DNA from: Saltatorellus ferox
GTDB lineage: Bacteria; Planctomycetota; UBA1135; GCA-002686595
Length of the DNA stretch: 64,000 nucleotides
Direction: 5' to 3'
Assembly: GCA_007751475.1 (NCBI GenBank)
Contig: CP036434.1
Span: forward strand, 1,116,001-1,180,000
Shown here: in pieces, positions 17,466 to 27,073 of the stretch
How positions within the stretch are numbered: the stretch's first letter is position 1
How the letters are laid out: each line of letters begins with the position of its first letter
Notes under the pieces: generated by a model
The model's database searches: none
Told to the model about the DNA's origin: nothing
The model's input: only the letters and a program-made list of their open reading frames with translations
Position numbers and translations under genes: made by a program

Positions 17466-18542
17466 CTACAGGAAGTCGATCTGCAGGCCGTCCGAGAAGT
17501 TCGAGGTCGGCATGCCGCCCGACGAGTCGCGGAACCAGGTCTGCCAGTTCCAGGTTTGCCCCGGCTGGACGGCCACCGCGCCGTTCGGCTGCGGCACGCT
17601 CGCGAGGTCGAGGACCAGCGTGATCTGCCCGGCCACGCCTGAGTTCTGGATCTGACCGGGGCCGACGTAGCGACCGACGGTGCCGGTCACGCAGAGGTTG
17701 CCGGAGCTTCCGCCGGGGTTCGCCGCGAAGCCCTGGAGCGGGCTGACGATGAAGAATCCGAAGGCGAGCTGGGGCATCTGAACGCAGGTGAGCGTGACGT
17801 CGTTGTCGGCAGCGACTCGCGAGCCAACGGCCTGCATGGCGGCGGATTGGCCCGAGGAGTTCACCACGGCGGGGCCGCAGTAGTTCATGCCGAGTCCGGC
17901 CACGGTGCCCGCCGGCAGGACTTGCACCCCGTTGATCGAGTCGGAGAAGACCGTGAAGTCACACTGGATGACGAGCGGCTGGCCCGCGGACACGGTGACC
18001 GTGTGGATCGCGTGGGTCACGCCGAGTACGAAGCCCGACGAAAAGTCGCCGCCGACCGACTGAAGCGGGTCGGCAGAACCTACGACGCTGACGGTGGTGA
18101 GGCCGGTCGGATCGTCGGGCGCCATCGCGTAGGTGACGACGTCGTAGGAGCCGGGGGGCAGGTTGTTCAGGCGAATTTCGCTCGGGCCATCCACGTAAAA
18201 AATGTCATCGATCAGCGCCTGGTCGTCGCCCGTGGTGAAGGGCTCATCCGACTCGAAGTCGATGAGGCCCAGGCCGAGCGAGTCGCACGTCAGGGTGACC
18301 GCTGTCTGCGTCCCGTTGATGTCCACGAGTGGCGGGGTCGTGTAGCTGGTCGCGCCCAGGAATTGATCCGTGTCCACGATGTCCCATTGACCGCCGATCG
18401 GAGCCGCTGCTGCGTAGCCGGTGGTCGGAACACCGAAGCCGAACGAGAGGCTGCCGAAGTCCACGAAGATGGAGGGTTGCTGCGCGGAGGCGGAGGCCAT
18501 CAGGGCGGCGGCCACGGTGAGGAGCGGGAGGCGATGCTTCAT
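17466..18542 (-). CDS. Secreted protein with shared C-terminal module
   Basis: 358 residues with a classic signal peptide ('[20 protein letters not shown]'). The N-terminal 200 residues are beta-rich and resemble PEP-CTERM-style secreted proteins that carry '[18 protein letters not shown]'. The last 130 residues form a module seen repeatedly in this window: '[20 protein letters not shown]', '[20 protein letters not shown]', '[16 protein letters not shown]', '[17 protein letters not shown]' and the terminal '[12 protein letters not shown]'. The same layout ends the proteins at 22580-24568, 52230-53339, 53568-56768 and, more loosely, 38320-40698. Function unknown; the shared end suggests a common surface-attachment or secretion role. 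Confidence 0.8.
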   Translation of the reverse strand: MKHRLPLLTVAAALMASASAQQPSIFVDFGSLSFGFGVPTTGYAAAAPIGGQWDIVDTDQFLGATSYTTPPLVDINGTQTAVTLTCDSLGLGLIDFESDEPFTTGDDQALIDDIFYVDGPSEIRLNNLPPGSYDVVTYAMAPDDPTGLTTVSVVGSADPLQSVGGDFSSGFVLGVTHAIHTVTVSAGQPLVIQCDFTVFSDSINGVQVLPAGTVAGLGMNYCGPAVVNSSGQSAAMQAVGSRVAADNDVTLTCVQMPQLAFGFFIVSPLQGFAANPGGSSGNLCVTGTVGRYVGPGQIQNSGVAGQITLVLDLASVPQPNGAVAVQPGQTWNWQTWFRDSSGGMPTSNFSDGLQIDFL

Positions 18543-18716
18543 GGTCGACTTCGTTCGCTGGCTGGGGTCGGACGGAGCGGCACGGTGCGGAACTCCTTAC
18601 ACAAGCATAGCCCTGTCAGGCGATTCGTGGTCGCCTCGGGCCCGGGCCGGGAGACCGTTGGGGGACGGAAACGTGCCGAGGTTGTGTTTCAGGGCGAGTC
18701 CCCTCAGGATCTGGCC

Positions 18717-19850
18717 ATGCAACAGCCTCTCTCCGCCATCCCGAAAGCGCTCACGCCCTCTCGCCGCACCCTGATGGGCCCCGGGCCCTCCGACGTGGAC
18801 GATGCCGTGCTGCTCGCGATGGCTCGTCCCACGCTGGGGCACCTCGACCCCGAGTTCCTCGTCGTGATGGACCAGCTCCGCGAAATGATGCGCGCGGTCT
18901 TCCAGACGAAGAACGACCTCACCATGCCGATGTCCGGCACCGGTTCTGCCGGCATGGAGACCTGCATGGTGAACCTCCTGGAGCCGGGCGATCGCGCCCT
19001 GATCGGCGTCGATGGCGTATTCGGAACCCGCATGGCCGAGGTGGCACGTCGCACCGGCGCGGAGGTGACCGAGGTGAAAGGCGAGTGGGGACGCGCGTTC
19101 ACCGCCGATCAGCTGCGGGCCGGCGCGGAGCACGATCGCTACGACCTGGTGGCCGTGGTGCACGCGGAGACCTCGACGGGCGTGCTGCAGCCGATTCCGG
19201 AAGTGCGTGAACTCGCCGACGACCTGGGGGCTCTGCTGCTCATCGACTGCGTGACGTCCCTCGCCGGACACGCGGTGAAGATCGACGAGTGGGGGGTCGA
19301 CGCGGCCTACTCTGGGACGCAGAAGTGCCTCTCCTGTCCTCCGGGGCTGTCGCCCGTGACGTTTTCGCCGCGCGCGGTGGAGAAGATGGATCGCCGGAAG
19401 CACAAGGTGCAGTCGTGGTACCTGGACCTCTCGCTCATCCGCGGGTACTGGGGCGAGGAGCGGAGCTACCACCACACGGCGCCGATCAACATGCTCTACG
19501 CGATGCACGAGGCGCTGAGGCTGGTGCTGGAGGAAGGCTTGGAGGCGCGATTCGAGCGGCACGCACGGAACTCGGCGGCGCTGCGGGAGGGCCTGGCGGA
19601 GCTGGGCCTGGAAGTGCGAGTGCCGGAGGCGGAGCGTCTGAATCCCCTGACGACCGTGGCGATCCCGGACGGCGTGGACGACGGCAAGACGCGGCGATTC
19701 CTGCTGGAGAAGTACGGCCTGGAGATCGGCGGCGGCCTGGGCCCGATGAAGGGGAACACCTGGCGTATCGGCCTGATGGGGGCCGGTTCGACGATGCAGA
19801 ACGTGACGCTGTGTCTGGCGGGCCTGAAGGACGCCCTAAGTCGACGCTGA
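18717..19850 (+). CDS. Class V aminotransferase (alanine/serine-glyoxylate type)
   Basis: 377 residues from the ATG at 18717; the frame is open upstream, but homology starts at '[20 protein letters not shown]'. Features of the alanine-glyoxylate / serine-pyruvate group of PLP enzymes are present: 'GPGPS' near residue 20, '[16 protein letters not shown]' (phosphate binding), 'DCVTSLAGH' with the PLP-binding Asp, and the Schiff-base lysine in '[14 protein letters not shown]'. The C-terminal '[15 protein letters not shown]' is also typical. It is a cytoplasmic transaminase, most likely using glyoxylate or pyruvate as acceptor; the donor cannot be fixed from sequence. It appears monocistronic, with about 175 bp to the divergent secreted gene. 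Confidence 0.9.
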   Translation: MQQPLSAIPKALTPSRRTLMGPGPSDVDDAVLLAMARPTLGHLDPEFLVVMDQLREMMRAVFQTKNDLTMPMSGTGSAGMETCMVNLLEPGDRALIGVDGVFGTRMAEVARRTGAEVTEVKGEWGRAFTADQLRAGAEHDRYDLVAVVHAETSTGVLQPIPEVRELADDLGALLLIDCVTSLAGHAVKIDEWGVDAAYSGTQKCLSCPPGLSPVTFSPRAVEKMDRRKHKVQSWYLDLSLIRGYWGEERSYHHTAPINMLYAMHEALRLVLEEGLEARFERHARNSAALREGLAELGLEVRVPEAERLNPLTTVAIPDGVDDGKTRRFLLEKYGLEIGGGLGPMKGNTWRIGLMGAGSTMQNVTLCLAGLKDALSRR

Positions 19851-19945
19851 AACCTTGAGTCTGCCCCCCCGGATAGAGCACAGTCCCCGGTCGGCGCGCG
19901 CGGCGCTCGGACGGGGGGTCCGGGGCCATGGTGCGTCTTCGCCCC

Positions 19946-22387
19946 ATGAACAAGTCACTCCAAGCCACCGCATACTCCGTTCTGCTCGCTCTCCTGCCCG
20001 CCTGCGGCAGCAGCACCAGCGCCACCTTCAGGCCGGGTGAAGACGGCACGCCGTCCACGATCGAGTACCTCTCGAGCACCCCGCGCGTCGATCTGCCGGG
20101 CCGGGTCTCCGTCACGGTTCGCGTCCTCGAGGCCGACGGCACGCCCGCCGCGGGCCTCACGGGCGATGACTTCGACATCTACGAGAACGGCTCCCTCGTC
20201 TCCCGGAGCGAGAGCTTCCAGCAGATTCGGCCCGAGCCGCAGTTCTACCGCTCGTACCTGCACCTCGTCCTCGACCGAAGCAACAGTGTCCAGACCACCG
20301 GCGAGACGGCCCTCAAGGCGGGGGCGCGCGCCTTCGTCGAGCTTCTCGCCAGCGACGACGAAACCACCTTCGTCAAGATCAGCTGGTTCGATGGATCCGA
20401 CGATATCTACCCGATCCCTGGCCACGACATCGGCTACACCGACAGTCGCCAGGACCTGCTAGACGCCATCGATGACCTCGACCGGGAACCGCCCAGCAAC
20501 GGCTCGACCAACCTGTACGGCGCCATCGTTTCGGGCATCGACGACCTGAGCCTGGTCGATGACGAGGCCCAGCTGGCGGGGGTCGAGAATCGATCGCTCA
20601 CGCTGGTCACGTTCACCGATGGTACGCACCAGTCCGGTGACAACGTGACGCTCTCCCAGGCGCAAGCCAAGATCGCGGGCTCGACGATGGCGGGCAACTC
20701 CTACAACGCCTTCACGATCGGTGTGGGCCAGGAGATCGATCCGGTCGTCCTCGGCCTCCTCGGCCCGAATGGAAGCGTGGCGGAGGCCAACCTCGCGGCA
20801 CTTTCCACCGCCTTCCAGAACATCGGTGGCCAGGTCCGCGATCTCGCCAATAGCTTCTACTCTCTCTCCTATTGCTCTCCCAAAACATCCGGCACGAACC
20901 GACTGACGATCTCGGTCGTGGGAGATCCGAACGCGGCGGGGAACGGCGACCCGCTCGAATTCAATGCCGACGGATTCGGCGCAGGCTGTGCTTTCCTGGA
21001 CGTTCGCTCGGCGCCGGAGGTGGGCAACGGTGAAGGACGACTCTTCGTAGCCGATGCGATCGAGGGGATCAACGGTGCCGTGTACGCCGTCGGCTGGCGG
21101 ACCGCCGGCTGCCTGGAGCCGGGCTGCGGCACGGACTCCACGGCGTTCATCGCGAAGTTCAAGGCGAGCCCGTTCGATAGCGAAGATCCGGCTGCCGACG
21201 GCCGCCTGGATCTCTCGTTCGGCACCGGCGGGTACCTGGCTCTGCAGGACGCACAGTTCGACGTGAGCGGCGCCACCTCCATCGCTCGCAGTTCGCTCCA
21301 GAACGGCGGGTTCGTCATCGGCGGCTGGGCTCGTGCGAGCAGCGCGAGCGGATTCAGCAAGGCCGTCGTCTGGGAAGTCGACGCGAACGGGACGACTGCG
21401 ACGCGCACGGATCTGCCGAGTGTCAACGGCATGCCCGAAGCCAATCAGGCCATCGTCGATCTCATCGCGCTGCCAGGCGGCGAGTACGCGGCTGGCGGGT
21501 TCTACGGCACGTCCCAGAAAGCCTTCGCGATCTGGCGACTCTTCCCGAACCTCGACGTCGACGCGGCCTTCGGGACCGGCGGCGTCGTGCTCGGCCCCGG
21601 CGCCGCCATCGAGAACCGGGGCGTCAAGGCTCTCACGCTCGGCGCGGGCTCGCGGCTCTACGCCTGCGGTGAACTCGGTAGCAGCATCCGGGTCCTCGCG
21701 ATCGACAGCGCCACCGGAGCGTTCATGTCCGCCTTCGACGGCGACGGCATCCTGGACCTCTCGGGGGTCGTCGCAGGCTCGGCCTATCCGGCCCGGCTCG
21801 GTGGGATCACGCTCGACGGCCAGGGGCGTCTCGTACTGGCAGGCTCGATCGTCGGCGCGCCTCCGCAGGTCGGGACAGGAACGTCCCAGCCAGCGCTCTG
21901 GCGTCTCCTGAGCTCCGGCGTGCTCGACACGTCGTTCACGGGCAGCGTGACCTCGCCGACGTCGGGTACGGGCCTCGTGACGCTGCGCTCTTCGATCACG
22001 AACCAGACCAACGACGACTTCGGTCGCGACACGGTGCTGAACAGCGTGGCTTTCGGGCCGGATGGCACGATCGTCGCAGGGGGCTACCGAATCAACGGGG
22101 AGACCCACACCGACCTCGCGATCTTCGCCTTCGACGACGAAGGGATCTCCTCCGGCGATTACAACTTCGTGGGCTTCGCCATCCACGACGGCTCGGTCTC
22201 GGACGACTCGTTCGAGCGCGGCTCGGTCGTGAAGGTTCTTTCCTCCGGGGCGATCTGGGCCCTCGGGGCGGGGTACCCCACCGAACGCGACCCCGTCAGC
22301 GGGAACCTCTCCCGCTCCGGCGTCGATGTGCCGGTGGTCTGGGTCGATCGTGACCCGCTCCGGGCTTTTTCGCCGATCGGGGACTGA
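19946..22387 (+). CDS. VWA-domain lipoprotein with delta-60-type repeats
   Basis: 813 residues from the ATG at 19946 (an in-frame ATG at 19928 adds six residues and a weaker signal). Lipobox LPAC places the lipid near Cys19. A VWA domain spans roughly residues 85-310 with MIDAS-type 'LVLDRSNSVQTTG' (DxSxS), 'STNLYGAIVSGIDDL' and 'TLVTFTDGTHQSGD'. The remainder carries repeats with 'LDLSFGTGGYL', 'DVDAAFGTGGVVL' and 'LDTSFTGSV', matching delta-60 repeat style (TIGR02608-like), often forming beta-propellers on exported proteins. It is probably a cell-surface adhesion or binding protein. There is no partner in the same operon. Confidence 0.8.
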   Translation: MNKSLQATAYSVLLALLPACGSSTSATFRPGEDGTPSTIEYLSSTPRVDLPGRVSVTVRVLEADGTPAAGLTGDDFDIYENGSLVSRSESFQQIRPEPQFYRSYLHLVLDRSNSVQTTGETALKAGARAFVELLASDDETTFVKISWFDGSDDIYPIPGHDIGYTDSRQDLLDAIDDLDREPPSNGSTNLYGAIVSGIDDLSLVDDEAQLAGVENRSLTLVTFTDGTHQSGDNVTLSQAQAKIAGSTMAGNSYNAFTIGVGQEIDPVVLGLLGPNGSVAEANLAALSTAFQNIGGQVRDLANSFYSLSYCSPKTSGTNRLTISVVGDPNAAGNGDPLEFNADGFGAGCAFLDVRSAPEVGNGEGRLFVADAIEGINGAVYAVGWRTAGCLEPGCGTDSTAFIAKFKASPFDSEDPAADGRLDLSFGTGGYLALQDAQFDVSGATSIARSSLQNGGFVIGGWARASSASGFSKAVVWEVDANGTTATRTDLPSVNGMPEANQAIVDLIALPGGEYAAGGFYGTSQKAFAIWRLFPNLDVDAAFGTGGVVLGPGAAIENRGVKALTLGAGSRLYACGELGSSIRVLAIDSATGAFMSAFDGDGILDLSGVVAGSAYPARLGGITLDGQGRLVLAGSIVGAPPQVGTGTSQPALWRLLSSGVLDTSFTGSVTSPTSGTGLVTLRSSITNQTNDDFGRDTVLNSVAFGPDGTIVAGGYRINGETHTDLAIFAFDDEGISSGDYNFVGFAIHDGSVSDDSFERGSVVKVLSSGAIWALGAGYPTERDPVSGNLSRSGVDVPVVWVDRDPLRAFSPIGD

Positions 22388-22579
22388 TTCTTACCCCGGA
22401 TGGACGGGGGGAGTGTGACCCTGGGCAGCAGGCAGGCTAACTCCCTGTCCCGCGGAGCCGAGTCTGGCAAATCGCCCAGGCTGTGCTGCCCCCTCCGCTT
22501 CTCACCAGGTGTGGCCCGAGCCACTCCGCGGCGAACATGCCCTTACCAGGGGCCGTCCCCCGCTCCCCTCCCGACCGCC

Positions 22580-24568
22580 ATGAAGAATCGCACTCAGTCT
22601 CGCTCGTCCGACCTGCCCGGCACGCTGCCCCACCTGCTCCAACGGGTCGCTGGCCCGGCGCTTCGCAGCGCCTGCGGCCTGGCCGCCGCGGGCCTCGCGC
22701 TCAGCGCCTCGGCCGCCGCCCAGTACACGTCCTTCACGGACACCACTTCGCTCGGTACGGATGACATCCAGATCACCCCGAACGGGCGCTACGCGGTGAC
22801 GCGCAGCACGGCCATCCTCACGGAGACGGACGTCTTCGAGATGGCCACCGGGCAGATGGTGCTGCGAGTGGACTCCACCCTCGGACCCGACTGCAGCAGT
22901 CCCACCAATGCCTCGTGCTCGGGGCCCTGCAACGACGCTGTCGAGGTGACCAATTCGCGGGCGATCACGCTCGGCCAGCAGGTTCAGCTGATCGACCTCT
23001 CGACGACGCCTCCGTCGCAGATCGCTGAGATCTACTGCGGCATCTTTCCGCGCGACGTGTCCATCTCCAGCGACGAGCGCTACGCGATCGTCCGCGGTGG
23101 CAGCGGGCCGTCCGGCGGCACGTACGTCATCGACATGGCGAACGGCAACGTGCTGCTCTACTCGGCGTCGGAGCCGCAGGCCTGGCAGCTCCAGCTCGGC
23201 AACGATCTGTCCGCCGCTTCGGATTTCCACGGGGTCACGCTTTCGTACGACGTCTTCACCGATGAAACGGACGTGCTCGTGGTCGAGTTCGATCCGTCAT
23301 CCGGCGGTGGCCCGAGCGTCGTCCTCGATACCTCGCTGACGACCGGGCTCGCAGGCGATCCCATGGACGTCGCGATCACCCCCGACGGCACGCACGCGGT
23401 CGTTCGCGCCGAGGACGAGATCGGGCTCTACCGTCTCGACGGCGTGAACACGACGCTCGTCCGGAGGTTCTCGGCCTTCCCGGGTCCGATCGTTCCCTAC
23501 GCCACCGCGGCCTTCGATACGGTCGTTGCCAGCGACCGCTACTGGGCGTCCTTCAGCCTCGGCGATCCGAACACGGCGGCCGGGTACATCAACGTCCAGG
23601 ACATCGCCACGGGCATGACCTGGTTCGCGTTCCTCGACGGCACGCCCCGCGACCTCGCGCTCACGCCTTCGGGCAACTCGCTCCTGGTGCACACAGGGCG
23701 CAAGATCTACCGCTGGGACCTGACGAACCTTCCGGTCGGTCCCGCGCTCGACATCACGACCTTCCTGCCCTTCCCCGCGACCGCCGCGGGGCTCCTGGCG
23801 GGACTCGACTCGGTGGTCTGCACCGAGGACCTCGCCGCCGTCATCGCGCCGAACGGCACCGAGACGCGCCTGCGGATCTACGACCTCAAGGCGTCCACGA
23901 CGCCGACGCGGATCTTCGGTCAGGCGATCCCAGGCATCCCGATCGACGTGGAGATCACGCCCGATGGCACCTACGCCATGGCGGTCACGCAGGAGGGCTA
24001 CCTGGTCGTCGATCTACGGACGCTGACCTCCCGCCTGGAGGTCAGGCGAATGGACCCGAACGTCGGCTTCCCCTGGGCGGACGGCGCGTTCATGCACCCC
24101 AAGCACGCCGTGGCAGGGGGGATCGGTGATATCCTCTGGTCGAACTGGCTGGAAGGTATCGACCTCGTCAGTCGCGAGGAGCTTTCCTGCCGCTCCTTCG
24201 CCAACTCCACCGGCGAGGTCGGCGACCTCTTCGCCCTCGGATCGACCCGCGTGAACGAGAACGATCTCGAGCTGCACGCGCGCTTCCTGCCGCCCAACTC
24301 GGCCGGCCTCTTCTTCCTGTCGAGCGGCACGGGCTCCCAGCCCCTCGGCGGCGGCAAGCTCTGCCTCGGCGGCACGATCCTCCGGCTGCCCGTCGTCGTG
24401 GCCTCGGCCGAGGGTTCGGTCTCGTTCCCGGTCGACCTGACGAACCTGCCGCCCGCGGGCGCGGGCATCGTCGCGGGCACCACCTGGTACAGCCAGCTCG
24501 CGCACCGCGACCTCCCGGCGTTCGGCTTCTTCAACTACACGAACGCCAGCGCGCTGCTTTTCGAGTAG
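22580..24568 (+). CDS. Secreted beta-propeller protein with shared C-terminal module
   Basis: 662 residues from the ATG at 22580. The long, Arg-containing n-region precedes a hydrophobic stretch ('ACGLAAAGLALSASAAAQ') with cleavage near AAAQ. Repeats of the type 'DIQITPNGRYAVTRS', 'MDVAITPDGTHAVVRA', 'PRDLALTPSGNSLLVHTG' and 'IDVEITPDGTYAMAVTQ' indicate YVTN/WD40-like propeller blades. The C-terminus ('NENDLELHARFLPPNSAGLF', 'GGGKLCLGGTILRLPV', 'AGTTWYSQLAHRD', 'FNYTNASALLFE') is the same module as in the 17466-18542 protein. The gene starts 192 bp after the VWA gene and is followed by a strong hairpin at 24590-24651. Confidence 0.8.
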   Translation: MKNRTQSRSSDLPGTLPHLLQRVAGPALRSACGLAAAGLALSASAAAQYTSFTDTTSLGTDDIQITPNGRYAVTRSTAILTETDVFEMATGQMVLRVDSTLGPDCSSPTNASCSGPCNDAVEVTNSRAITLGQQVQLIDLSTTPPSQIAEIYCGIFPRDVSISSDERYAIVRGGSGPSGGTYVIDMANGNVLLYSASEPQAWQLQLGNDLSAASDFHGVTLSYDVFTDETDVLVVEFDPSSGGGPSVVLDTSLTTGLAGDPMDVAITPDGTHAVVRAEDEIGLYRLDGVNTTLVRRFSAFPGPIVPYATAAFDTVVASDRYWASFSLGDPNTAAGYINVQDIATGMTWFAFLDGTPRDLALTPSGNSLLVHTGRKIYRWDLTNLPVGPALDITTFLPFPATAAGLLAGLDSVVCTEDLAAVIAPNGTETRLRIYDLKASTTPTRIFGQAIPGIPIDVEITPDGTYAMAVTQEGYLVVDLRTLTSRLEVRRMDPNVGFPWADGAFMHPKHAVAGGIGDILWSNWLEGIDLVSREELSCRSFANSTGEVGDLFALGSTRVNENDLELHARFLPPNSAGLFFLSSGTGSQPLGGGKLCLGGTILRLPVVVASAEGSVSFPVDLTNLPPAGAGIVAGTTWYSQLAHRDLPAFGFFNYTNASALLFE

Positions 24569-24589
24569 CCAGGGTGGCTTTCCAGGCCT

Positions 24590-24651
24590 GAAGGCCGTTC
24601 CATTCGTCGCCGCCCGAAGCAACCGGGCAGGCGACGGATGGAACGGCCTTC
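24590..24651 (+). terminator. 22-bp hairpin spanning the next gene's start codon
   Basis: Arms 24590-24611 and 24630-24651 pair over 22 bp with one G-T pair; the loop can form a further small stem (GCCCG with CGGGC). It lies 22 bp after the stop of the propeller gene, as a terminator would. Its right arm, however, contains the ATG at 24638 of the ThrE-type gene. Either it is a terminator and the exporter starts later (GTG at 24671), or it masks the start codon. There is no clear T tract. Confidence 0.55.
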
Positions 24652-25879
24652 TTCACAGCATACGCAGATCGTGCTGCGCGCAGCCCAGCTGCTGCACTCC
24701 TACGGGACGCCCGCGCACCGACTGGAGCGCGTCGTCACGCACCTCGCGGCGTCGTTCGGGCTGGAGATCCAGGTATTCTCCACGCCGACTTCGATCTTCG
24801 TCAGCTTCGAGGGAGAGACGACGGATCGCGTGCGACTGCTGCGGGTGGACCCCGGCGGCGTCGATCTCGGCAAGCTCGTGGACATCGACATCCTCATGGA
24901 TGCGATCGTGGCCCGTGCGGTGTCCTCCGGGGAGGCGATCGAGCGGATGGAGGTCCTCGACGCGCGCCCGCCGCGCTGGTCCGGGGGCTGGAGCGTCCTC
25001 GGTCACGCCCTGGCCGCCAGCACGGCCGCGCTCTTCTTCGGGGGCCAGCCCATCGACATCGGGCTTTCCCTCGTCCTGGGAACGCTCATCGGGCTCCTGG
25101 AGATCGTCTCGGCGCGCCGGCACGGGGTCGCGGGGGTCTTCGAGCCGCTCTCCGCGTTCCTGGCGGCCTTTGCCGCCGTCCTGGCTGCCCATTTCTCCCA
25201 CGGCGCCGTGAACGACGGCGTGGTCGCGCTGGCCTCGATCATCGTGCTGATTCCGGGCCTGTCGCTGACCGTCGCCATGCTGGAGCTGGCAACGCGTCAC
25301 CTGTCGTCGGGGACCTCGCGCCTCGCGGGCGCGGCATCGGTGTTCCTCACGATCGCGTTCGGCGCGTATCTCGGCCGGATCGCGGGCTCGGCGGTCCTCG
25401 GCCAGCTGCCCGAACTCGTGACCCTTGCGCCGTCCGGATGGATCACGGCGTGGTGGGTGACAGCGGCCGCCATCGCGATGGCGGCGCTCGGGTTCGCGCT
25501 GCTCTTCCGCGCTCGCCTCGCGGAGTTCCCGTGGATCCTCGCGGCGGCGGGTACGGGCTTCACGGTGGCGCGTACCGTTGCGAACGCAGCTGCGCCCGAG
25601 AACCGCGCGATCGTCTCGGCCTTCGCCGGTGCGCTGACCGTCGGTCTCTTCGGCAACGTCTACGCGCGCGCGGCGGATCGGCCCGCTACGGTGACCATCC
25701 TGCCGGGGCTTCTCGTGCTCGTGCCGGGCTCGATCGGCTACCGCGCGCTGACGGCGTTCGCCGATCACAACGCGCTAATGGGAATCGAGAGCGCCGCCGA
25801 GATGCTGTTGATCGCGGCGGCGCTCGTGGGCGGATTGCTCGTCGCCAACGCGGCGCTGCCGCCGCGTCGCATCCTCTGA
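24638..25879 (+). CDS. ThrE-type threonine/serine exporter family protein
   Basis: 413 residues from the ATG at 24638; a GTG at 24671 is a credible alternative because the ATG is buried in a hairpin. The N-terminal cytoplasmic region 'AAQLLHSYGTPAHRLERVVT' and 'SFGLEIQVFSTPTSIFVSFE' match the ThrE (DUF1212) family. It is followed by about ten hydrophobic helices in two blocks. The second block ('AFAGALTVGLFGNVYARAAD', 'ILPGLLVLVPGSIGYRAL') matches the ThrE_2/DUF3815 half, here fused into one chain as in Corynebacterium ThrE. It is an inner-membrane protein, probably exporting threonine, serine or similar small solutes by proton antiport. Confidence 0.85.
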   Translation: MERPSSQHTQIVLRAAQLLHSYGTPAHRLERVVTHLAASFGLEIQVFSTPTSIFVSFEGETTDRVRLLRVDPGGVDLGKLVDIDILMDAIVARAVSSGEAIERMEVLDARPPRWSGGWSVLGHALAASTAALFFGGQPIDIGLSLVLGTLIGLLEIVSARRHGVAGVFEPLSAFLAAFAAVLAAHFSHGAVNDGVVALASIIVLIPGLSLTVAMLELATRHLSSGTSRLAGAASVFLTIAFGAYLGRIAGSAVLGQLPELVTLAPSGWITAWWVTAAAIAMAALGFALLFRARLAEFPWILAAAGTGFTVARTVANAAAPENRAIVSAFAGALTVGLFGNVYARAADRPATVTILPGLLVLVPGSIGYRALTAFADHNALMGIESAAEMLLIAAALVGGLLVANAALPPRRIL

Positions 25880-25883
25880 CTCC

Positions 25884-26849
25884 CTACAGCGACAGGCCGA
25901 GGACGAAGCTCAGCTGGCCGTAGTCCGTGTCGTAGGTGTCGTCGAACAGGTCCACCTGGGAGCCGAAGACGCGCCGGAAGTCGAGGCCGAGGAAGAGCAC
26001 GTCGCTCAGGTCGAACTGGACGCCGCCGTGCAGGTAGAAGCCGACGGTGCTGTCGTCGTCCTCGGCTTCGAGGAAGCCCTGGGCGCGCCGCTCGCTCATG
26101 TTGATGAGCGTGCCGCCGCCGCCGATGTAGGGTCGAACGTTCGAGCGGCTGAACTCGGCTCGAACGCCTGCCGAGACCTCGGCCATGTCGCGCTCGACGT
26201 TGAAGATGCCGCCGGTGAAGTTCGCGGAGGGGGGCAGCGAGACGTTGTCTTCCTCGTCGCCCGCAAAGTGGAACCCGAACTCGAAGCCGAGCGTTCCAGG
26301 CTCGACCGCCTGGGCGAACTCGACGCCGAAGGCGTACATCCTCTCGGCGGCCACGATCGAGTCGTCGAGCAGATCGCGTCGACCGAAGAGGAACGAGATG
26401 CGACCGTTCGCGGGGGCCGAGTAGTTGCCGCGCTCGTGGGGAGGGATGGGGTCGACGTACCCGCTGTCGTAGTAGCCCGGGTCGCGTCGACGCTGGGCGC
26501 TCGCTGCCGTGACGCCGGGTTCGTACGAGGCCGGTTCGTAGGCGGCTGACATGGGCGTCGGGCGTCCGGCGCTGCGAAGGCTGTAGCGCCCGTCGTCGAA
26601 GCGTCGGTCGTCGTCGCGGCGAGAGTCGGCGACCCGGTCGTCGTCGCGGCGGTCGTACCAGGACGCGCGCTCGGGCTGATCCCGCTGCTCGCGATAGGAG
26701 CGGTCGCTCTCCTGATAGCGCGCTCCCGATCCGTCGGCCACCGAGCGCCCGCGCTCGGCCATCGGGCCAGCCATTGGAGGAGGCGTCACGCAGGACGCGA
26801 AGAAGAGAAGGAGAGGCAGGGGTGCCAGGGCCTTGGTGCTGACTCGCAT
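25884..26849 (-). CDS. Outer-membrane beta-barrel-like lipoprotein with R/D/Y-rich segment
   Basis: 321 residues from the ATG at 26849; an in-frame ATG at 26861 is possible. Lipobox FASC follows a hydrophobic stretch. Residues about 30-140 are low in complexity and rich in Arg, Asp, Tyr and Ser ('SYREQRDQPERASWYDRRDD'), probably disordered. The C-terminal 190 residues have alternating, Gly/aromatic-rich beta-strands such as 'GTLGFEFGFHFAGDEEDNVS', 'FYLHGGVQFDLSDVLFLGLD' and the terminal 'YGQLSFVLGLSL', consistent with a small outer-membrane barrel of the OmpA/OprF-like fold. No enzyme motif is seen. It is convergent with the ThrE gene, with only 4 bp between the stops. Confidence 0.7.
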   Translation of the reverse strand: MRVSTKALAPLPLLLFFASCVTPPPMAGPMAERGRSVADGSGARYQESDRSYREQRDQPERASWYDRRDDDRVADSRRDDDRRFDDGRYSLRSAGRPTPMSAAYEPASYEPGVTAASAQRRRDPGYYDSGYVDPIPPHERGNYSAPANGRISFLFGRRDLLDDSIVAAERMYAFGVEFAQAVEPGTLGFEFGFHFAGDEEDNVSLPPSANFTGGIFNVERDMAEVSAGVRAEFSRSNVRPYIGGGGTLINMSERRAQGFLEAEDDDSTVGFYLHGGVQFDLSDVLFLGLDFRRVFGSQVDLFDDTYDTDYGQLSFVLGLSL

Positions 26850-26971
26850 GGGGGTCGCCATAAGGGGCCGGCGGATGGGGGCCAGAAGTCTAGGCCACCC
26901 GCACAGGGATTCACGGTGCGCGTTCCAGCAAGGCACGCCTGCGATGGGCTCCTTACCGGACGGATACAAAG

Positions 26972-27004
26972 AGGGCTACGTTCCTGACGGCGGAACATAG
27001 CCCT
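26972..27004 (-). terminator. Rho-independent-like terminator
   Basis: A 13-bp stem (26972-26984 with 26992-27004, one G-T pair) with a 7-nt loop is followed on the minus strand by a T-rich TCTTTGT stretch. It lies about 70 bp beyond the stop of the leftward small-lipoprotein gene that ends at 27074, the expected place for its terminator. Confidence 0.7.
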
Positions 27005-27073
27005 TTTCGGTGGGAATCGGGCCCCTCTGGCCCGGATTCGCGCCCATGGAGGCGCCTCATCTCCCTTCCGTGC

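Noticed and set aside
22423-22491. GGGCAGCA...TGCTGCCC inverted repeat upstream of the propeller gene
   Set aside because: 8-bp arms with a 53-nt loop; could occur by chance and matches no riboswitch I know.
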